Below are positions 10,201 through 22,100 of a stretch of DNA of 64,000 nt, one piece after another. The position numbers were made by a program, and so were the translations under genes. Position 1 is the stretch's first letter, and each line of letters begins with the position of its first letter. The notes beneath the pieces were generated by a model, which saw nothing but the letters and a program-made list of their open reading frames with translations, did no database searches and was not told the origin of the DNA. The stretch is from Isoetes taiwanensis (Eukaryota; Streptophyta; Lycopodiopsida; Isoetales; Isoetaceae), in assembly GCA_021234155.1 (NCBI GenBank), contig JAJEKV010000002.1, positions 35,508,128 through 35,572,127 on the forward strand, written 5' to 3'.

Positions 10201-10881
10201 ACTTTTTCAACTCAAGGGTCAAGGCTGGCAGATATAAGGATCCATCATCCCAAACAACATAGCCAGGCCGGGGAGGAGAGCCATGATGCTTTACTTGCCG
10301 TGAGAGGCCGACATGCATAGAGGGGACAAAGGCGAGGAGAACTGAAAATTTGGAGAAGTGCTAGCAGCCCCCGACTTCTTCCACGAGCTCCTAGAGGCAA
10401 CGGGAGGATCAAGTCGGCGAAAGCACAATCAAAGTCACCGGAAGGTACCTCAAGACAAGAAGACGGCATAGCAGCATGCGTGGAGCGTGACAACGTCCAA
10501 GCCATGTGATCGAGGGGATCAAACAAGTAAAGATTGGAAGCTCGATGAAGAAGCAACTAGGCGAAGCCGGAGATGACTTGCACGCGGATTTGCATGCAAC
10601 TTGGTGAACCCAAGGAGAACTCGGAGGAGTATAGCCAAAGGAATCAAGACAACCTCAAGAGGCGCCTCCAAATAGCTTCAAGCATCATGAAGGGGAACAA
10701 TTTGCCCAAGAACGGGGATGGGAAGGGACCGAAATGTCGAGAAGCATCAACCACCACACCTTTAGTTAGAATGTGATGCAAAGCGTGTTGCGCCATAGCC
10801 AGAACAAACATAAAGGTACATGCTATTCTTTTCTTCATCGCAAAGATTTATCATTGGACATAAAACAAGTCACTTTTTGAG

Positions 10882-11591
10882 GCATATGCAAGTGATTTGG
10901 ATTTCTCAGTGCTTACTTGCGGTGATGAAGGACCATTGCAACTATGGAATATAAAATCCTAGCAGTTGGTTCATGAGTTTAAAGGTTTGGGATACTTCAA
11001 TCCACACGTGTTTCATCTCCGCATTGGATGTCATTTTGTTGGTTGTTTGGATGGGAAAATACGTGTTCATAATATTCTATATGATGAAACGATTGTAACT
11101 TTTACTCACACAAACAGAGGGCCTGCAGAATCGCAGTTTCTTTTTAGGGATGTGTATTACGCTCTTCGGATAACAAGGCAATTCTATTATAGCTTGAGGG
11201 GAGGAAGACTTTATTTCAGCACAATGATGTAGGATTTGCCAATGCCTTTTATACCTTTTATATGTAATTTGGCAGATGGGCAACCACTTTTAGCAGCAGG
11301 AGATGCATCTGGAATCATAGGCATCTGGAATTTAAAAGATCGTAAGCTGAAGACAGTGATAGAAGATGCACATGATATGGAGATTACCTCTTTGCATTTT
11401 TTTCCAAATGAGCCTGTTCTCCTCGGTAATGCAAAAGATAACTCTCTTAAGGTGGGATTAAGGCATGTTTATTGGGGTCATGTTACATTACTAACCTATG
11501 CAATGTTGTGTAGATGTGGTTATTTGATTCATCTGATGTTGAGGGCAGGTTACTACGTTTCAGAAGTGCTCATAGTGCTCCACCAACATGC
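10882..11591 (+). pseudogene. UTP21: fragment of UTP21/WDR36 (SSU processome WD40 protein)
   Basis: UTP21 is a nucleolar WD-repeat protein of the small-subunit processome that supports 18S rRNA maturation. Family-like stretches in order: GDEGPLQLWNIKS, QLVHEFKG, GKIRVHN, YDETIVTFTHT, GQPLLAAGDASGIIGIWNL, ITSLHFFPNEPVL and RLLRFRSAHSAPP. These correspond to consecutive middle WD repeats only; both ends of the protein are missing. Damage: an in-frame TAG at 10960-10962, a frameshift near 11010-11040, and a roughly 130-bp interruption (about 11147-11275) that may be an intron. A GT-AG intron is kept at 11452-11513. Intron retention means it arose by DNA copying, not from mRNA; capture by a transposon is possible. 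Confident on identity and non-function. Confidence 0.88.
11452..11513 (+). other. retained 62-nt GT-AG intron in the UTP21 fragment
   Basis: The exon reading DNSLK stops at AAG, followed by GTGGGATT... and ...TTGTGTAG, after which the WD reading resumes as MWLFDSSD. Removing these bases restores UTP21 continuity. Confidence 0.8.
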
Positions 11592-11741
11592 ACAGTCAGG
11601 GAAGGCAAGGAGGCAAATAAAGCCACTCCATCATGTAAGGTGCTAGGTCAGATTAATATATATGAACTAGGGACCAAATCCCTTGCACAGCCAAGGAAGA
11701 CAAGGCGGTAAATAAAGCGACACCATCATGTAAGATGCTAC
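11590..11741. repeat. about 56-bp direct repeat pair
   Basis: Two diverged copies (11590-11646 and 11686-11741) share the order GCACAG, GGAAG, CAAATAAAGC and CCATCATGTAAG. They flank the end of the UTP21 relic. Confidence 0.65.
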
Positions 11742-14627
11742 ACATTTTGCTGTAAACTAATGACAAGGAGAAAATTGCTATAACAGATTAACAAATATAA
11801 ACCAAGTGTCCTTAAATGGTTCTGATTATTTCCCTTGAACGAGCCTATTTATTTATAAGATGCCAATGTCTTCGACCAGATTTGGAAAACCCAAAGTTGC
11901 ATATGATATTGCATTTTATTTCAAAATGAGTACGTTTACTTATGTTTTCGATAAGTGTTTGGTAATCGCCTATACATTTGGGTATGTAGATTGCGGTTGA
12001 TATGACTTGGTATAATGTATTGTTGAATAGCAATGACTCTTAATCCTTACACGAAAAATAGACCAAGCAATCTGACTATATATCCTCCATTTGTATTTCA
12101 ATAGAACCTTAGCAAAAATGTTTAATCATTGCTAAGCCAAACAAGCTACAACGTTACTTGGTTATGGTCCACTTATACTAAATTTTTTGTAATTATGTTA
12201 TTTTATTCAACGGCTTAGTTTAGCCTTTAAGGCAAGCGTCTGCCTTTTATTAATCGAACCCACAAGATTCTCATTACATCTAAAATATAGAACATCTTTG
12301 GATCATTTATCGCATGGATGGATTTTTTCATGCAACTAAGGAAATGGGGCTCTCCGCATAAATATCTGGGGATCTAAACCATGCTTCTCGCCCTTGGCCA
12401 TGTTGAATACCGTTGTTATGCGCCTAATCCTTCATTCTCAAATGTTGGGCACATAGAAACCCATAAATTCATGGTCGAACATTTCACCACTAAATCTGCA
12501 TTTTATTTTTGAGGTAGATCATGCATTAAGATGTTATTAGTTTTATTTTATAGTTAGTGTTTTCAAGTAAATATCCCCATTATGTGTGCATGTAACAAAA
12601 TGATTCCGGTGTTTGCAAGCTCACATTCTACAGCATTGTGAAGCTGTTGATGTGTTTTTATTGGCATGTACCCTACCATGGAGAATTAACATGTACTCTA
12701 CCATGGAGAATTAACAAGGTTGATATGATGACACTCCCAAAATAGCTGCAAGTTCGATTGAATATTTCATACTAATGTTATTCATAATTTTTATGATACA
12801 ACTCAATGTTGGATCTAAAGTGACAAAAGGGACTTACGAGGAAAAAGATCATTAGGATATACAAAGCAAAGCAAAGTGAATCTTTATCACAAGTATGTTG
12901 AAGATTGAATTGACTAAGGAGTTCAAGGTGGAAATTTCTTAAATAGTTGAATTTGTGAAGCAATTGTTAGCCCAATTTTATCATCTATTAAATTTGTGAG
13001 ACAATTGGCTCCTTTTAGTACAAAACTAAACTACATGATAACTGCATTACAAATGCATAACATATCAAACAGATGTCGGACATGTCATGCAACCATTTTT
13101 TTTTTTAACAAACGGCATGCCACCTTACAAGGACATCTAGATAACTATTTTTTACTATTTTCTCAACCACGGCTTCCAAGGTAGTACATCATTTGTCATA
13201 CAATCACATGCAATCAATGAAAGGGGATAGTATATACTACTAGATACACTTATAATTGTGCATATGCTTGGGAATCCATTTGGCTGCGACATGGATAGCC
13301 TAAAACTCCCGTCCTAGCAATACAACTTGGATGACCTTTATATATGATACGACACCATGCTTATTCGGTTGGTTTTAACTAGACATACATTATGAGGTTA
13401 GTATTCTAGAATGCCTAGCTTTCTTGACAGCTATTAATGTACGACAATTTTATTTGACACAAATTGCACTTTCTTCATAACACACATTTTTTTTATTTTC
13501 TCCATTTTTATTGTTTTTCAAGAATGCACATTGACATGCTTTTTACGCTAACTTCTAGATCTAGAAAGACACACGATGTTCTTCTAATGACAACTTTGCA
13601 ACATCCCCAACGTAACTTATCATTGCTGAAGCCCGATTTGAGCTTTTTCTTTGCATGTTGGCAATGCAAGAAATTGCTCAATGTGTAAGTGCCATATTCA
13701 TCTTGCACATAAACTACTTGAAGATTATTAATGTTTAATCTTGCAGGACTAAAATGAGATTTAATGCATGCTTTTGGACATGAGAAGATCTAGATCTAGG
13801 ATAGGCCTATAGGCCAAAAACTCTATTCTATTTCTAGCCGGCAAACAAACTTTGGCATTATCAATGGTTGTGGAAGCCCACTAATATTGGGACATATCAA
13901 TGACTGTTAAAAGCCCACCAGTATTGAAACATCCATCAAGCGTAACAAATATTGAGTGTAATAAAAGGGCTATTTTGAGCACTATAAATGTTCAATGATG
14001 CATATTAAATGCAACTTAAAGGGCTATTTTGAGCATAAAATACTTGGTCTATTCTAAAATAAAAGCTAAGAAGCATCTACACTTTGCAACTATTATTGTC
14101 GACAATAACTCATCACCAATCCACCTTCAAGTTACCTTCGTGCAAGATATCATCTTCTAAAGTAATTAAACACTATATGTACTATTACATATTTTTAAAC
14201 TTTATACAGGATCTTATCATTGCCTCATCATCTATCTCCTCAATGAAATATGTGTACAAACACCTTCAAAGGACTCTTGCCTATGCATAACATAGGCATC
14301 CCATCACCATTCCAACATATGATTGACATTATTCAGCATCTCATGAGGGGTTTCAACATATCGTCAGAACCAATAGCATTTCATGAAGGTGGTCTATCCA
14401 GGTGCATTGGCTTTTACGTACCATTTAATTGGCTATACCCTAGGACAAGCTATTATCCCCAAAAAAAAAAAAAAAAAACCCCAAAACCCCAAAACTTCCT
14501 TGCAAGTCATTAACTCTAAGTATTTCTTAACAAATTATATATGTAGACAAGTCTTTGTACTATGTAGGGCCTGACGAGGTTAGGAATTTGTATAAATCAA
14601 CTAAAAGCCAAATACGAGATATATCTC
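11742..14627. other. AT-rich non-coding region
   Basis: No supported gene; only short ORFs with no recognisable content. Noted: a 25-bp tandem duplication at 12665-12714, a short imperfect duplication at 13860-13930 (AAGCCCACTAATATTG-type), the direct repeat AAAGGGCTATTTTGAGCA near 13963 and 14018, and a poly-A run at about 14460-14478. Confidence 0.6.
12665..12714. repeat. 25-bp tandem duplication
   Basis: Two adjacent 25-bp units differ at one base (CCCTACC versus CTCTACC); both carry CCATGGAGAATTAA. Confidence 0.85.
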
Positions 14628-15263
14628 TTAGATTCTCTTTGATTCTCAAAGATTCTCTTGAGATTTCTATAAATTCCTTAAGATTCTCTTGATTTTTCCA
14701 TTATTCCTTAAGATCTTGAGATCTCAAGATTTCTCATTCTTCAAGTTTCTATGTAGATCCTCCTATATTCTTCAAGATTCCCCTAGATTCTCAAAGGTTC
14801 TCTTGTGATTCCTATAGCTTCTCCAAGATTCTCTTGAGATTCTTCTAGAATCTCAAAGATTCTATGGAGATTCCGTGTGAATTCCCATAAATTCTTTGTA
14901 GATTCCATAAAATTCTAAGATTCCAAGAAGATTCTTAGAATTGATCACATTGACTCAAGCCCATGCATGAATGACACCAAAGCATCATTCATTGGAAAGC
15001 ACTCGGCGAGAGAATTCAAAATGTGGGCCCACCTTCACCCGACCCTCCTGGCAGAAGTTTGGCCTTTGAAGGTTCTGAAAAAAAGAAGCTTCAAGAAAGT
15101 GCATTTTTTAAAATGCTTTTGCCACCTCATTACTTTTTATTTATGCATAGTTGCCCGTCACCTCCTTTAATATAAAAATTACAATTTAATTAAAAAAATA
15201 ATGGTTAGGATTTTTCCTTCCTTTTGATCTAACGACTAAATATTGGCAACACCAAATCCACCC
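14628..15263. mobile_element. truncated copy of the AGATTC foldback element
   Basis: An AGATTC-type array (14628-14945) is followed by about 300 bp matching the inner arm of the main element at 17946-18260. Shared landmarks: the TTCTAAG/GATCA junction, AAAAAAAGCTTC, GTGCATTT, AATGCTTTT, GCCACCTCA, GGTTAGGATTT and ACCAAATCCAC. It stops abruptly where the terminus of the main element starts. Confidence 0.75.
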
Positions 15264-15310
15264 TATGAAGCATTGTGTGAAGCCGTAGCGCAAAAACACA
15301 CCGGTGTGAA

Positions 15311-17945
15311 AGATTCCCCTAGATTTTTGAGATTCTCTGAGATTTTCTAGATTTCCAAAAACTATTAGAAGATTCACATCACGTTCCTCAAGATTCTATG
15401 TAGATTCCCTAGATTCATTCAATTTTAATAAAGATTCACCTAGATTCCCCTATATTTATCAAGATTTTTATGAAGATTCCTTGGATTCCCCTAAATTCTC
15501 AAAGATTTTTTCTAAGATTCCCATAGAGTCTATTGAGATTGCCCTAGATTCCCAAAGATTGTCTCAAGATTCACCTAGACTCCCTAAGATTCTCGTAGAT
15601 TCTCTTGGATTCCTTTTAGATTCTATGAAGATTCCTTTAAGTTCTATAAGATTTCATCAAGATTGCCCCAGTTCTTAAAGATTCCTTTAGATTCATTCAA
15701 TTTTAATAAAGATTCACCTAGATTCCCTATATTATCGAAGATTTTATGAAGATTCCCTTGGATTCCCCTAAATTCTCAAAGATTTTTCTAAGATTCACAT
15801 AGATTCTATTGAGATTGCCCTAGATTCCCAAAGATTGTCTCAAGATTCACCTAGACTCCCCAGGATTCTACAAAGATTCTCTTGGATTCCTTTAGATTCT
15901 ATGAAGATTCCTTTAAGTTCTATAAGATTTCATCAAGATTCCCCCAGATTCTTAAAGATTCCTTTAGATCATATAAAGATTCCTTTAGATTCCATCAAGA
16001 TTCATTTTTAGATTCTTCTAGATTCTCATAGATTCCCAAAGATTCTCTTAGATTCTCTAAGGTTCTATCAATATTCCCTGGATTCTCAAATATTCTAAGA
16101 AGATTCTCTAGATTCCCATAAATTCTCGAGATTCAAAAAGATGGCCCAAGATTCCCCGATTCTATGTAGATTCCCTTGGATTCCCTTGGCTTATATAAAG
16201 AGTCCTTTAGGTTCCATGATTTCATCAAGATTCTCCTAGATTCCTAAATATTTTATAAAGATTCCTTTAGATCATAGAAAGATTCTCTTAGGTTCTCCAA
16301 GATTCCATGAAGATTCCCCTAGATTCTCTCAAGATTCACATAGTTTTCTCAAGATTCTATGTATATTTTCTTAGATTCTCTAAGATTCTATCAAGATTCC
16401 CCTAAATTATCAAATATTTTTCTATGAAGATTCCCTCGGTTCAGTAAATTCTCTCGAGATTCCCTTTATATTCTAAAAGATGCCTCAAGATTCACCCGGA
16501 TTCCCCATGGTTTTATGTAGATTATCTTGAATTCCCATAGATTCTATAAAGATTCCTCTAGATTCTCCTTAATTCCATCAAGATTCCCTTAGATTCCCAA
16601 AGATTCTATATAGATTCCTCTAGATTCTCCCATGATTCCATCAAGATTCCCCAAGATTTCAAAAGATTTTATGAAGATTCTTTTAGATTCCCCTAGATTC
16701 TATGAAGATTCCTTTAGGTTCTCCAAGATTTCATCAAGATTCCCACCTAAGCTTATTGAAGATTTTTATGAAGATTCCTTTAGATCATATGTAGATTCCT
16801 TATGGTCTCCAAGATTCCATCAAGATTCCCCTAGAATCTCAAAGATCCCATCAAGATTCCCAAATATTCTCTCAAGATTCACAAATTCTTCAAGATTTTA
16901 TGTAGATTCTTCTAGATTCTCTGAGATCCTTAGAAGATTAACCTAGATTCTCAGATATTCTATGAAGATTCCCTCGATATCCTTACATCCTCTCGAAATT
17001 CCCCTAGATTCCTAGAGATTGCCCGGAGATTCACCTAGATTTTCCATGATTCTTTGTGTAGTCTCTTGATTCCTTCGATTCTATGAAGATTCCTATAGTT
17101 TCTCAAAGATTTCATCAAGACTCCCCTAGATTCCTAAAGATATTATTGAGATTCCTTTAGATTCCCTTAGATACTATGAAGATTGAGATTCCATCAAGAT
17201 TCCTATAGAGTCTAAGAGATTCCATCAAGATTCCCCTAGATTTTTAAAGATTCTATGTAGATTCTCCTAGATTCTCTAAGATCCTATCAAGATTTATCTA
17301 GATTCTCAAATATTCTATGAAGATTCCCTAGGTTTCCATAAATTATCTCGAGATTCCCATAGATCCTCAAAATTTGTCCCAAGATTCACCTAGATTCCCC
17401 ACAATTCTATGTAGATTCCCTTGGATCCTATGAAGATTTCCTTGGGTTCTCCAAGATTTCATCAAGATTCCCCTAGATTCTTAAAGATTCCATCGAGATT
17501 CCCTACATTCTGAACTATTCTCTCAAGATTCATATCGATTCCCCAAGATTCTATCTAGATTTTCCTAGATTCTCTAAGATGCTACGAAGATTCCTCTAGA
17601 TCCCCAAAGACTCTAGATCCTCTAAGACTCTCTGTAAGATTCCTCTAGATCCCCTCTAGATCTCTTGAGATTCCCTAAATTCCCCAAAGACTATTCCAAG
17701 ATTCCCTCAAACATTCCCCAACATTCTATGTAGATTCTCTTAGCTTCCACGAGATATTATGAGGATTCCCTAGATTCCTAAAGATTCTCCCAAAATCCTA
17801 AAGATTCTCTTGAGATTCTTGATTCCCTAAGGTTCTGGGTTGAGATTCCTCTATATTCATAAAGATCCCATGAAGATTCCCTTAGATTCCCTTAAATTAC
17901 CATAGATTTAAAAGTTCTAAGATTCTAAGAAGATTCTTAGAATCG
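15311..17945 (+). repeat. left AGATTC monomer array
   Basis: About 2.6 kb of degenerate monomers starting AGATTC, AGATCA or AGGTTC, spaced mostly 10 or 11 bases (ten consecutive spacings read near 15960-16070: 10, 11, 10, 11, 12, 10, 10, 10, 10, 10). Variation is mostly in the four bases after the core. Confidence 0.9.
15413..15968. repeat. higher-order duplication, 278-bp unit, in the array
   Basis: The stretch from 15413 is repeated in the same order from 15691 (ATTCATTCAATTTTAATAAA, then the same series of monomer variants). The array therefore also grew by duplicating multi-monomer blocks. Confidence 0.85.
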
Positions 17946-19085
17946 ATCATGTTGGCTCCAATTTGCGGAATGAATAGTGCCAAAGCCGCGATCGTTGAAA
18001 AGCTCGAGAGGAATCAAAAGCATAAGTCCCCACCTTCATCCCCTTTGTCTTTGCGAGTTGCGATGCGTTTGAATCGACTAAAAAAAAGCTTCTTGGAAGG
18101 TGCATTTATAAATGCTTTTTAACTTTTTATTAATGAGGAGTGCCACCTCACCTCTTTTAAAAAAAAAAAATATCAATTTAATATAAAAGCGTTAGGGTTA
18201 GGATTTATCCTCACCCTTTGATCTTGATCTGTCTGGCACCAAATCCACTTTTTGGCACCTTCCTTGCACCTTCCTACAAAATTTAAGGGCTGGGATTTCT
18301 TCTCCCCTTTTGATCCAATGGCTTGGGGATGTGGTGCATGCCCCATGCATGCCATGCATGCCCCATGGAGATCCAATGGCTATATGTTCACCACCTCACC
18401 TATTTTCAAGCGAGCGGCCTAGATCGATTTGAATATATAGATATCTATTCCATGGGGGCATCAAAGTAATTTTATATATATTATGATATTGGGCCATAGA
18501 TGATGTATGATGCTTAATATCATAATAATATATAAAATTACTTGATGTACCCCCATCATATAGATTGCCTATATACTCAAAGCGAATCTAGGCCGCTTAT
18601 TTGAAAAGTGAGGTGGCGGGTTGTAGCTATTGGATCTCCATGGAGGGCATGCATGGGGCATGCACCACATCCATGGACCGTTGGATCAAAAAGGGGGGGA
18701 GAAATCCCAGCCCTTAGTGTGAGGAAGGTGCAAGGAAGGTGCCAAAAGTGGTTTTGGTGTAGTAGATCTCGGCCCATTAGATCAAAAAGGTGAGCATAAA
18801 TCCTAGCCATTAACTTTTTAATATTAAATTAATTTTATTTCAAAAGAAGGTGAGGTGTCACCCTCATTAATAAAAAAAGGTAATGAGGTTTAAAAAGCAT
18901 TTATTAAGGTGGACTTTCTAGGAAGCTTCTTTCTATTTACTCACCTTCAAAGGCATGTAGCTTGCAAAGAGGAGTTGGATGAAGGTGGGACCAGCTACCA
19001 TTAGATTCCTCACGTAGGGAGCTTTCCAATGAGTGGTGCTTTTGCACTATTTTGTTTAAGCTACTTGCAACGGATGGAATACTAA
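17946..19085. repeat. central palindrome of the foldback element
   Basis: The left arm (17946-18487) and right arm (about 18525-19085) are imperfect inverted copies. Each arm carries GATGAGG/CCTCATTAATAAA, a GGTTAGGAT or its complement, GGTGCATGCCCCATGCATG and TAATTTTATATAT blocks. The centre is near 18506. No coding content is recognised in the core. Confidence 0.85.
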
Positions 19086-20499
19086 GAATCTTCTTAGAAT
19101 CTTCGAGTTTCAAGGAATCTATGGTAACTTGAGGGAATCTAGGAGAATCTTTATAAGATCTTAGGGAATCCAGAGGAATATCATGAGAATCTTAGAGAAT
19201 CTATGGGAATCCCAAGAGAGCATCTTTGAGAATGTAAGGGAATCTTGATAAAATCTCTAAGAACCTAGAGGAATCTTGATGGAATCTTGGGGAGTCTAGG
19301 GGAATCTTCATAGAATCTATAGAAACTAGAAAAATCTTAATGGAATCTTAGAGAATCTAGAAAAATCAAGAAGAATCTTGATAGAATCTTGGAGAATCTA
19401 GTGGAATCTTGGGGTATTCTTTTGGAATCTAGAGGAATCTTTATAGAATCTTAGGAGTTAAGTGAATCTTTGGGAATCTAGGAGAATCTAAAGGAATCTT
19501 CATAAAATCTTTAAGAATCTATGGGAATCTACATGGAATCTTGGAGAATCTTGAGGAATCTTAATAAAATCTTGGGGAATCTCCTAGAGGAATCTTTGTA
19601 GAACATTAAGAATCTAAGAGAATCTTTGGGAATCTAGAAGAATCTAAGAGAATGTCAAGAGAATATTTGGAAATCTAGAGGAATCTTCCTAATTTTTAGA
19701 GAATCTTGATGGAATCTTTAGAGAATCTAAGAGAATCTTCATGGAATCTTGAAGAATCTTCATAGAATCTTGGGGAACCCTAGAGGAATCATGGGATAAT
19801 CTTTGGGAATCTAGGTGAATTTTAGGGAAGCTTAAGAATCTATGGAAATCTAGGAGAATCTAAGGAAATTGTCATAAAATCTTTAAGGATATATAGGAAT
19901 TTAGATAGAATCTTGGAGAATCTAAAGGGAATCTTAATAAAATCTCGGGAATCTCCATAGAATCTTAAGAATCTAGGGAATCTTTGTAGAATCTTAAGGA
20001 AATCTAAAAGGAAATCTAAGGGAATCTTAGGGATTCTAGGGGAATCTTTTTACAATCTTGAAAAATCTAAGAGAATCTACATGGTCCAAGAGAGAATCTT
20101 TGAGAATGTAAAGGAATCTAAGGGAATCTTGATAAAATCATTAAGAATCTAAGGGAATCTTCATATGATCTTAGAGAATCTAGAGGAATCTCAAGAGAAT
20201 CTTAGGGATTCTAGGGGAATCTTTATTGAATCTTGGAAAACTTAAGAGAATCTAAATGGAGTCTTGGAAAATCTAGAGGAATCTTGGGATAATCTTTGAA
20301 AACCTAGGGGAATCTCAAGAGAATCTTAGAAAATCTAGGGAAATCTTTGAGTATCTTGAGGAATCTTGGAAAAACTAGGGGAATCTTCGTAGAATCTAGG
20401 AGAATCTACATAGAATATTGCAGAATGTAAAGGAATGTTGGGCTAATCATCAGAAATCTAGGGGAATCTTTGTAGAATCTTAAGAATCTAAGGGGAATC
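19086..20499 (-). repeat. right GAATCT monomer array
   Basis: About 1.4 kb of monomers that are the reverse complement of the left array (for example GGGAATCTAGGGGAATCTT). It is shorter than the left arm, so the arms have changed length independently. Confidence 0.9.
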
Positions 20500-20550
20500 T
20501 TTCACGTTGGATGTGTTTTTAAGGGTCGGCTTCATGCAGTCCCTCATCTA

Positions 20551-20627
20551 GGTGAATCTTAGAAATCTACAAAAAACTTTCACACTAAGTATGTTTTGCA
20601 TCTTCGGCTTCACATTGTCCGTCATAG
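20551..20627. repeat. second right terminus of the foldback family
   Basis: Just beyond the main right end there is another short array piece and terminus (ACTTTCACACTAAGTATG, then CTTCGGCTTCACATTG). Together with the truncated left copy this suggests one element placed within, or recombined with, an older relative. Confidence 0.65.
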
Positions 20628-21250
20628 TATGAACATGATATAATGACTTTTGATGGATTTTCATCAGATCCTTATGGAATATAGATACATAAAACTTGTG
20701 AATAAACATGGATTGGAAATTTGCCAACTTGGACTGGAGCCAGACAGGGGCTTCACATGGTAGATGGCTAAAAGAACATGTGAATCAGCCTCAGCTCCTG
20801 GAGTCGTTTCATGAACATTGTCCGACTATCGAGTAAGCGGTTCAATCCTTACATCACTGGAAACTTTTATTTGCTTAGATTCTTGCAGGTTCTTTTGCGC
20901 TAATCTCATGGATCTTAACGATGATGCCTCATATATCGACTGTCTACAATCCTCAAAACATATACATTCAACTTCGTACAGACCCTACATAGTACAACCA
21001 CTTGTCTATGTATAATATTAATGATTCATGTGGACTTCATTTCTAACTACAAAGGATCTGCAAATACTTTTCCAACTACAAATCTACGAATTGAAAGCTA
21101 AATGATGTGAAATATATGACCACCTTGATGGCATATTAAACATTTGTTGTCACAAGTTTGGCTTCATATGTAGATCTTTGGTGTGATTGCTAGGTGCATG
21201 CTAGGTGCATGACGTTTTTGAGCTTTAAACAACCACCTTTCAAATTGCTA
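20628..21250. other. non-coding, nothing recognised
   Basis: AT-rich sequence with no supported ORF or repeat apart from a short direct repeat of GCTAGGTGCATG near 21190-21215. Confidence 0.5.
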
Positions 21251-21254
21251 CTAG

Positions 21255-21282
21255 GCCCGGCAACGCCGGGCACCATAACTAG
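21255..21282 (+). mobile_element. Helitron-like 3' terminus
   Basis: A perfect 7-bp GC-rich hairpin (GCCCGGC, AAC loop, GCCGGGC) is followed seven bases later by CTAG and then T. Hairpin plus CTRR|T is the standard Helitron 3' end. I could not locate the matching 5' TC end, so the length is unknown; the UTP21 fragment upstream could lie inside it. Confidence 0.5.
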
Positions 21283-21629
21283 TGTAACAATAGGTCTAAA
21301 TCAGGGTTATTGTTTAAATAATCGCGATCTAAAAGTCGTTAAATATTGTAAAGCTTAGAGTAAATATAATACTATCGGAAGTAATGTATCCGATAAAGCA
21401 CGATTTCATTAATTGGAGAAAATAAGCCCATTTTGAGAATTTTAAGCACACCTAATTTGCTCTAGCACGAATACTTTCACCTACTTCTCGAAACACAAGA
21501 AACATGAGGTAATTAACATACACATATACAAATACAAATACACATATACATACACATATATATACCGTAGAAGCTCAATAATGGCCCTACATTGTACACC
21601 AATAATTCACATCAATAATTTAACTTCAC

Positions 21630-21637
21630 TATAAAAG
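21630..21637 (+). promoter_or_regulatory. TATA box of the 43-codon ORF
   Basis: TATAAAAG in CTTCACTATAAAAGC, 34 bp upstream of the ATG at 21671; the same context recurs at 22101. Confidence 0.5.
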
Positions 21638-21670
21638 CGGCAGCGAGGGGGTAGAGGCCATTCATCTTCC

Positions 21671-21802
21671 ATGGCTTCCTCGATGCCCCTTCGAAGCACA
21701 TCCAGCTCTTTCAAGTGTTACTTGAGCTACAACGATCCGGAATCGCTAGAAATGGCGTTAAGCTTGATCCATGGCTCTTATCTAAAGCCGATGGACTGCT
21801 AG
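21671..21802 (+). pseudogene. truncated paralogue of the small ORF at 22144
   Basis: A 43-codon ORF (MASSMPLRSTSSS...) preceded by a leader and TATA region matching the 22.1-kb ORF (CAATAATTCAC, CTTCACTATAAAAGC, TTCATC). DNA similarity continues past the start (TCAAGTG, TGAGC) and possibly past its stop. I infer a tandem duplicate about 470 bp away that has lost its reading frame. No function assigned. Confidence 0.45.
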
Positions 21803-22100
21803 TGCTTAGGGAAGCTCACTCGTGTTAAAGTCCACATTTAGCGGCTTCACGGTCGGAGATCTATGAGCTGAATGCCATCCGCGAGCTTTGATGTTGATGG
21901 TAGTGAATGCACCGCTAATAATGTAATAATGACATGGGTACCTAATAACTAGTAAGGATGTAATAGCATTACGATTAAGGATGTAATATCACGCATACTA
22001 GTATGAAATAAGTATTATTCTTATGCGTATACTTGATGCGATACACGTTCAATAATGGTGAACTCTACCCCAATAATTCACCTCAATCATTCCACTTCAC

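Larger units (their letters stand above)
6280..10881. other. decayed retroelement-like internal region
   Basis: Follows the primer-binding site. Only short charged ORFs are open (6661-6849, Glu/Gln/Arg-rich; 8203-8400; 9026-9355) and I recognise no gag, protease or polymerase motif. 7900-10600 is purine-rich on the plus strand with broken Glu/Lys/Arg-rich frames, which could be a heavily mutated gag-like segment or a non-autonomous internal domain. Three hairpin repeats lie at its left end. Confidence 0.4.
15264..20550. mobile_element. foldback DNA transposon with phased AGATTC arms
   Basis: The two ends are inverted copies: the left has GTGTGAAGCCG...CAAAAACACACCGGTGTGAAAG (15275-15311), and the right (20500-20545) reads as its complement with a few changes. 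Inside each end is an array of about 10-11 bp monomers, AGATTCnnnn on the left and GAATCTnnnn on the right. Arrays flank a roughly 1.1-kb palindromic core. No transposase ORF is visible, so it is non-autonomous. Very long, internally repetitive inverted repeats fit foldback or MULE-type elements; class assignment is inference. Confidence 0.75.

Noticed and set aside
14628-20500. CRISPR-like or ordinary centromeric satellite reading of the AGATTC arrays
   Set aside because: Monomers are 10-11 bp with no unique spacers, orientation flips at a palindrome, and the ends carry inverted termini, so a foldback element fits better.
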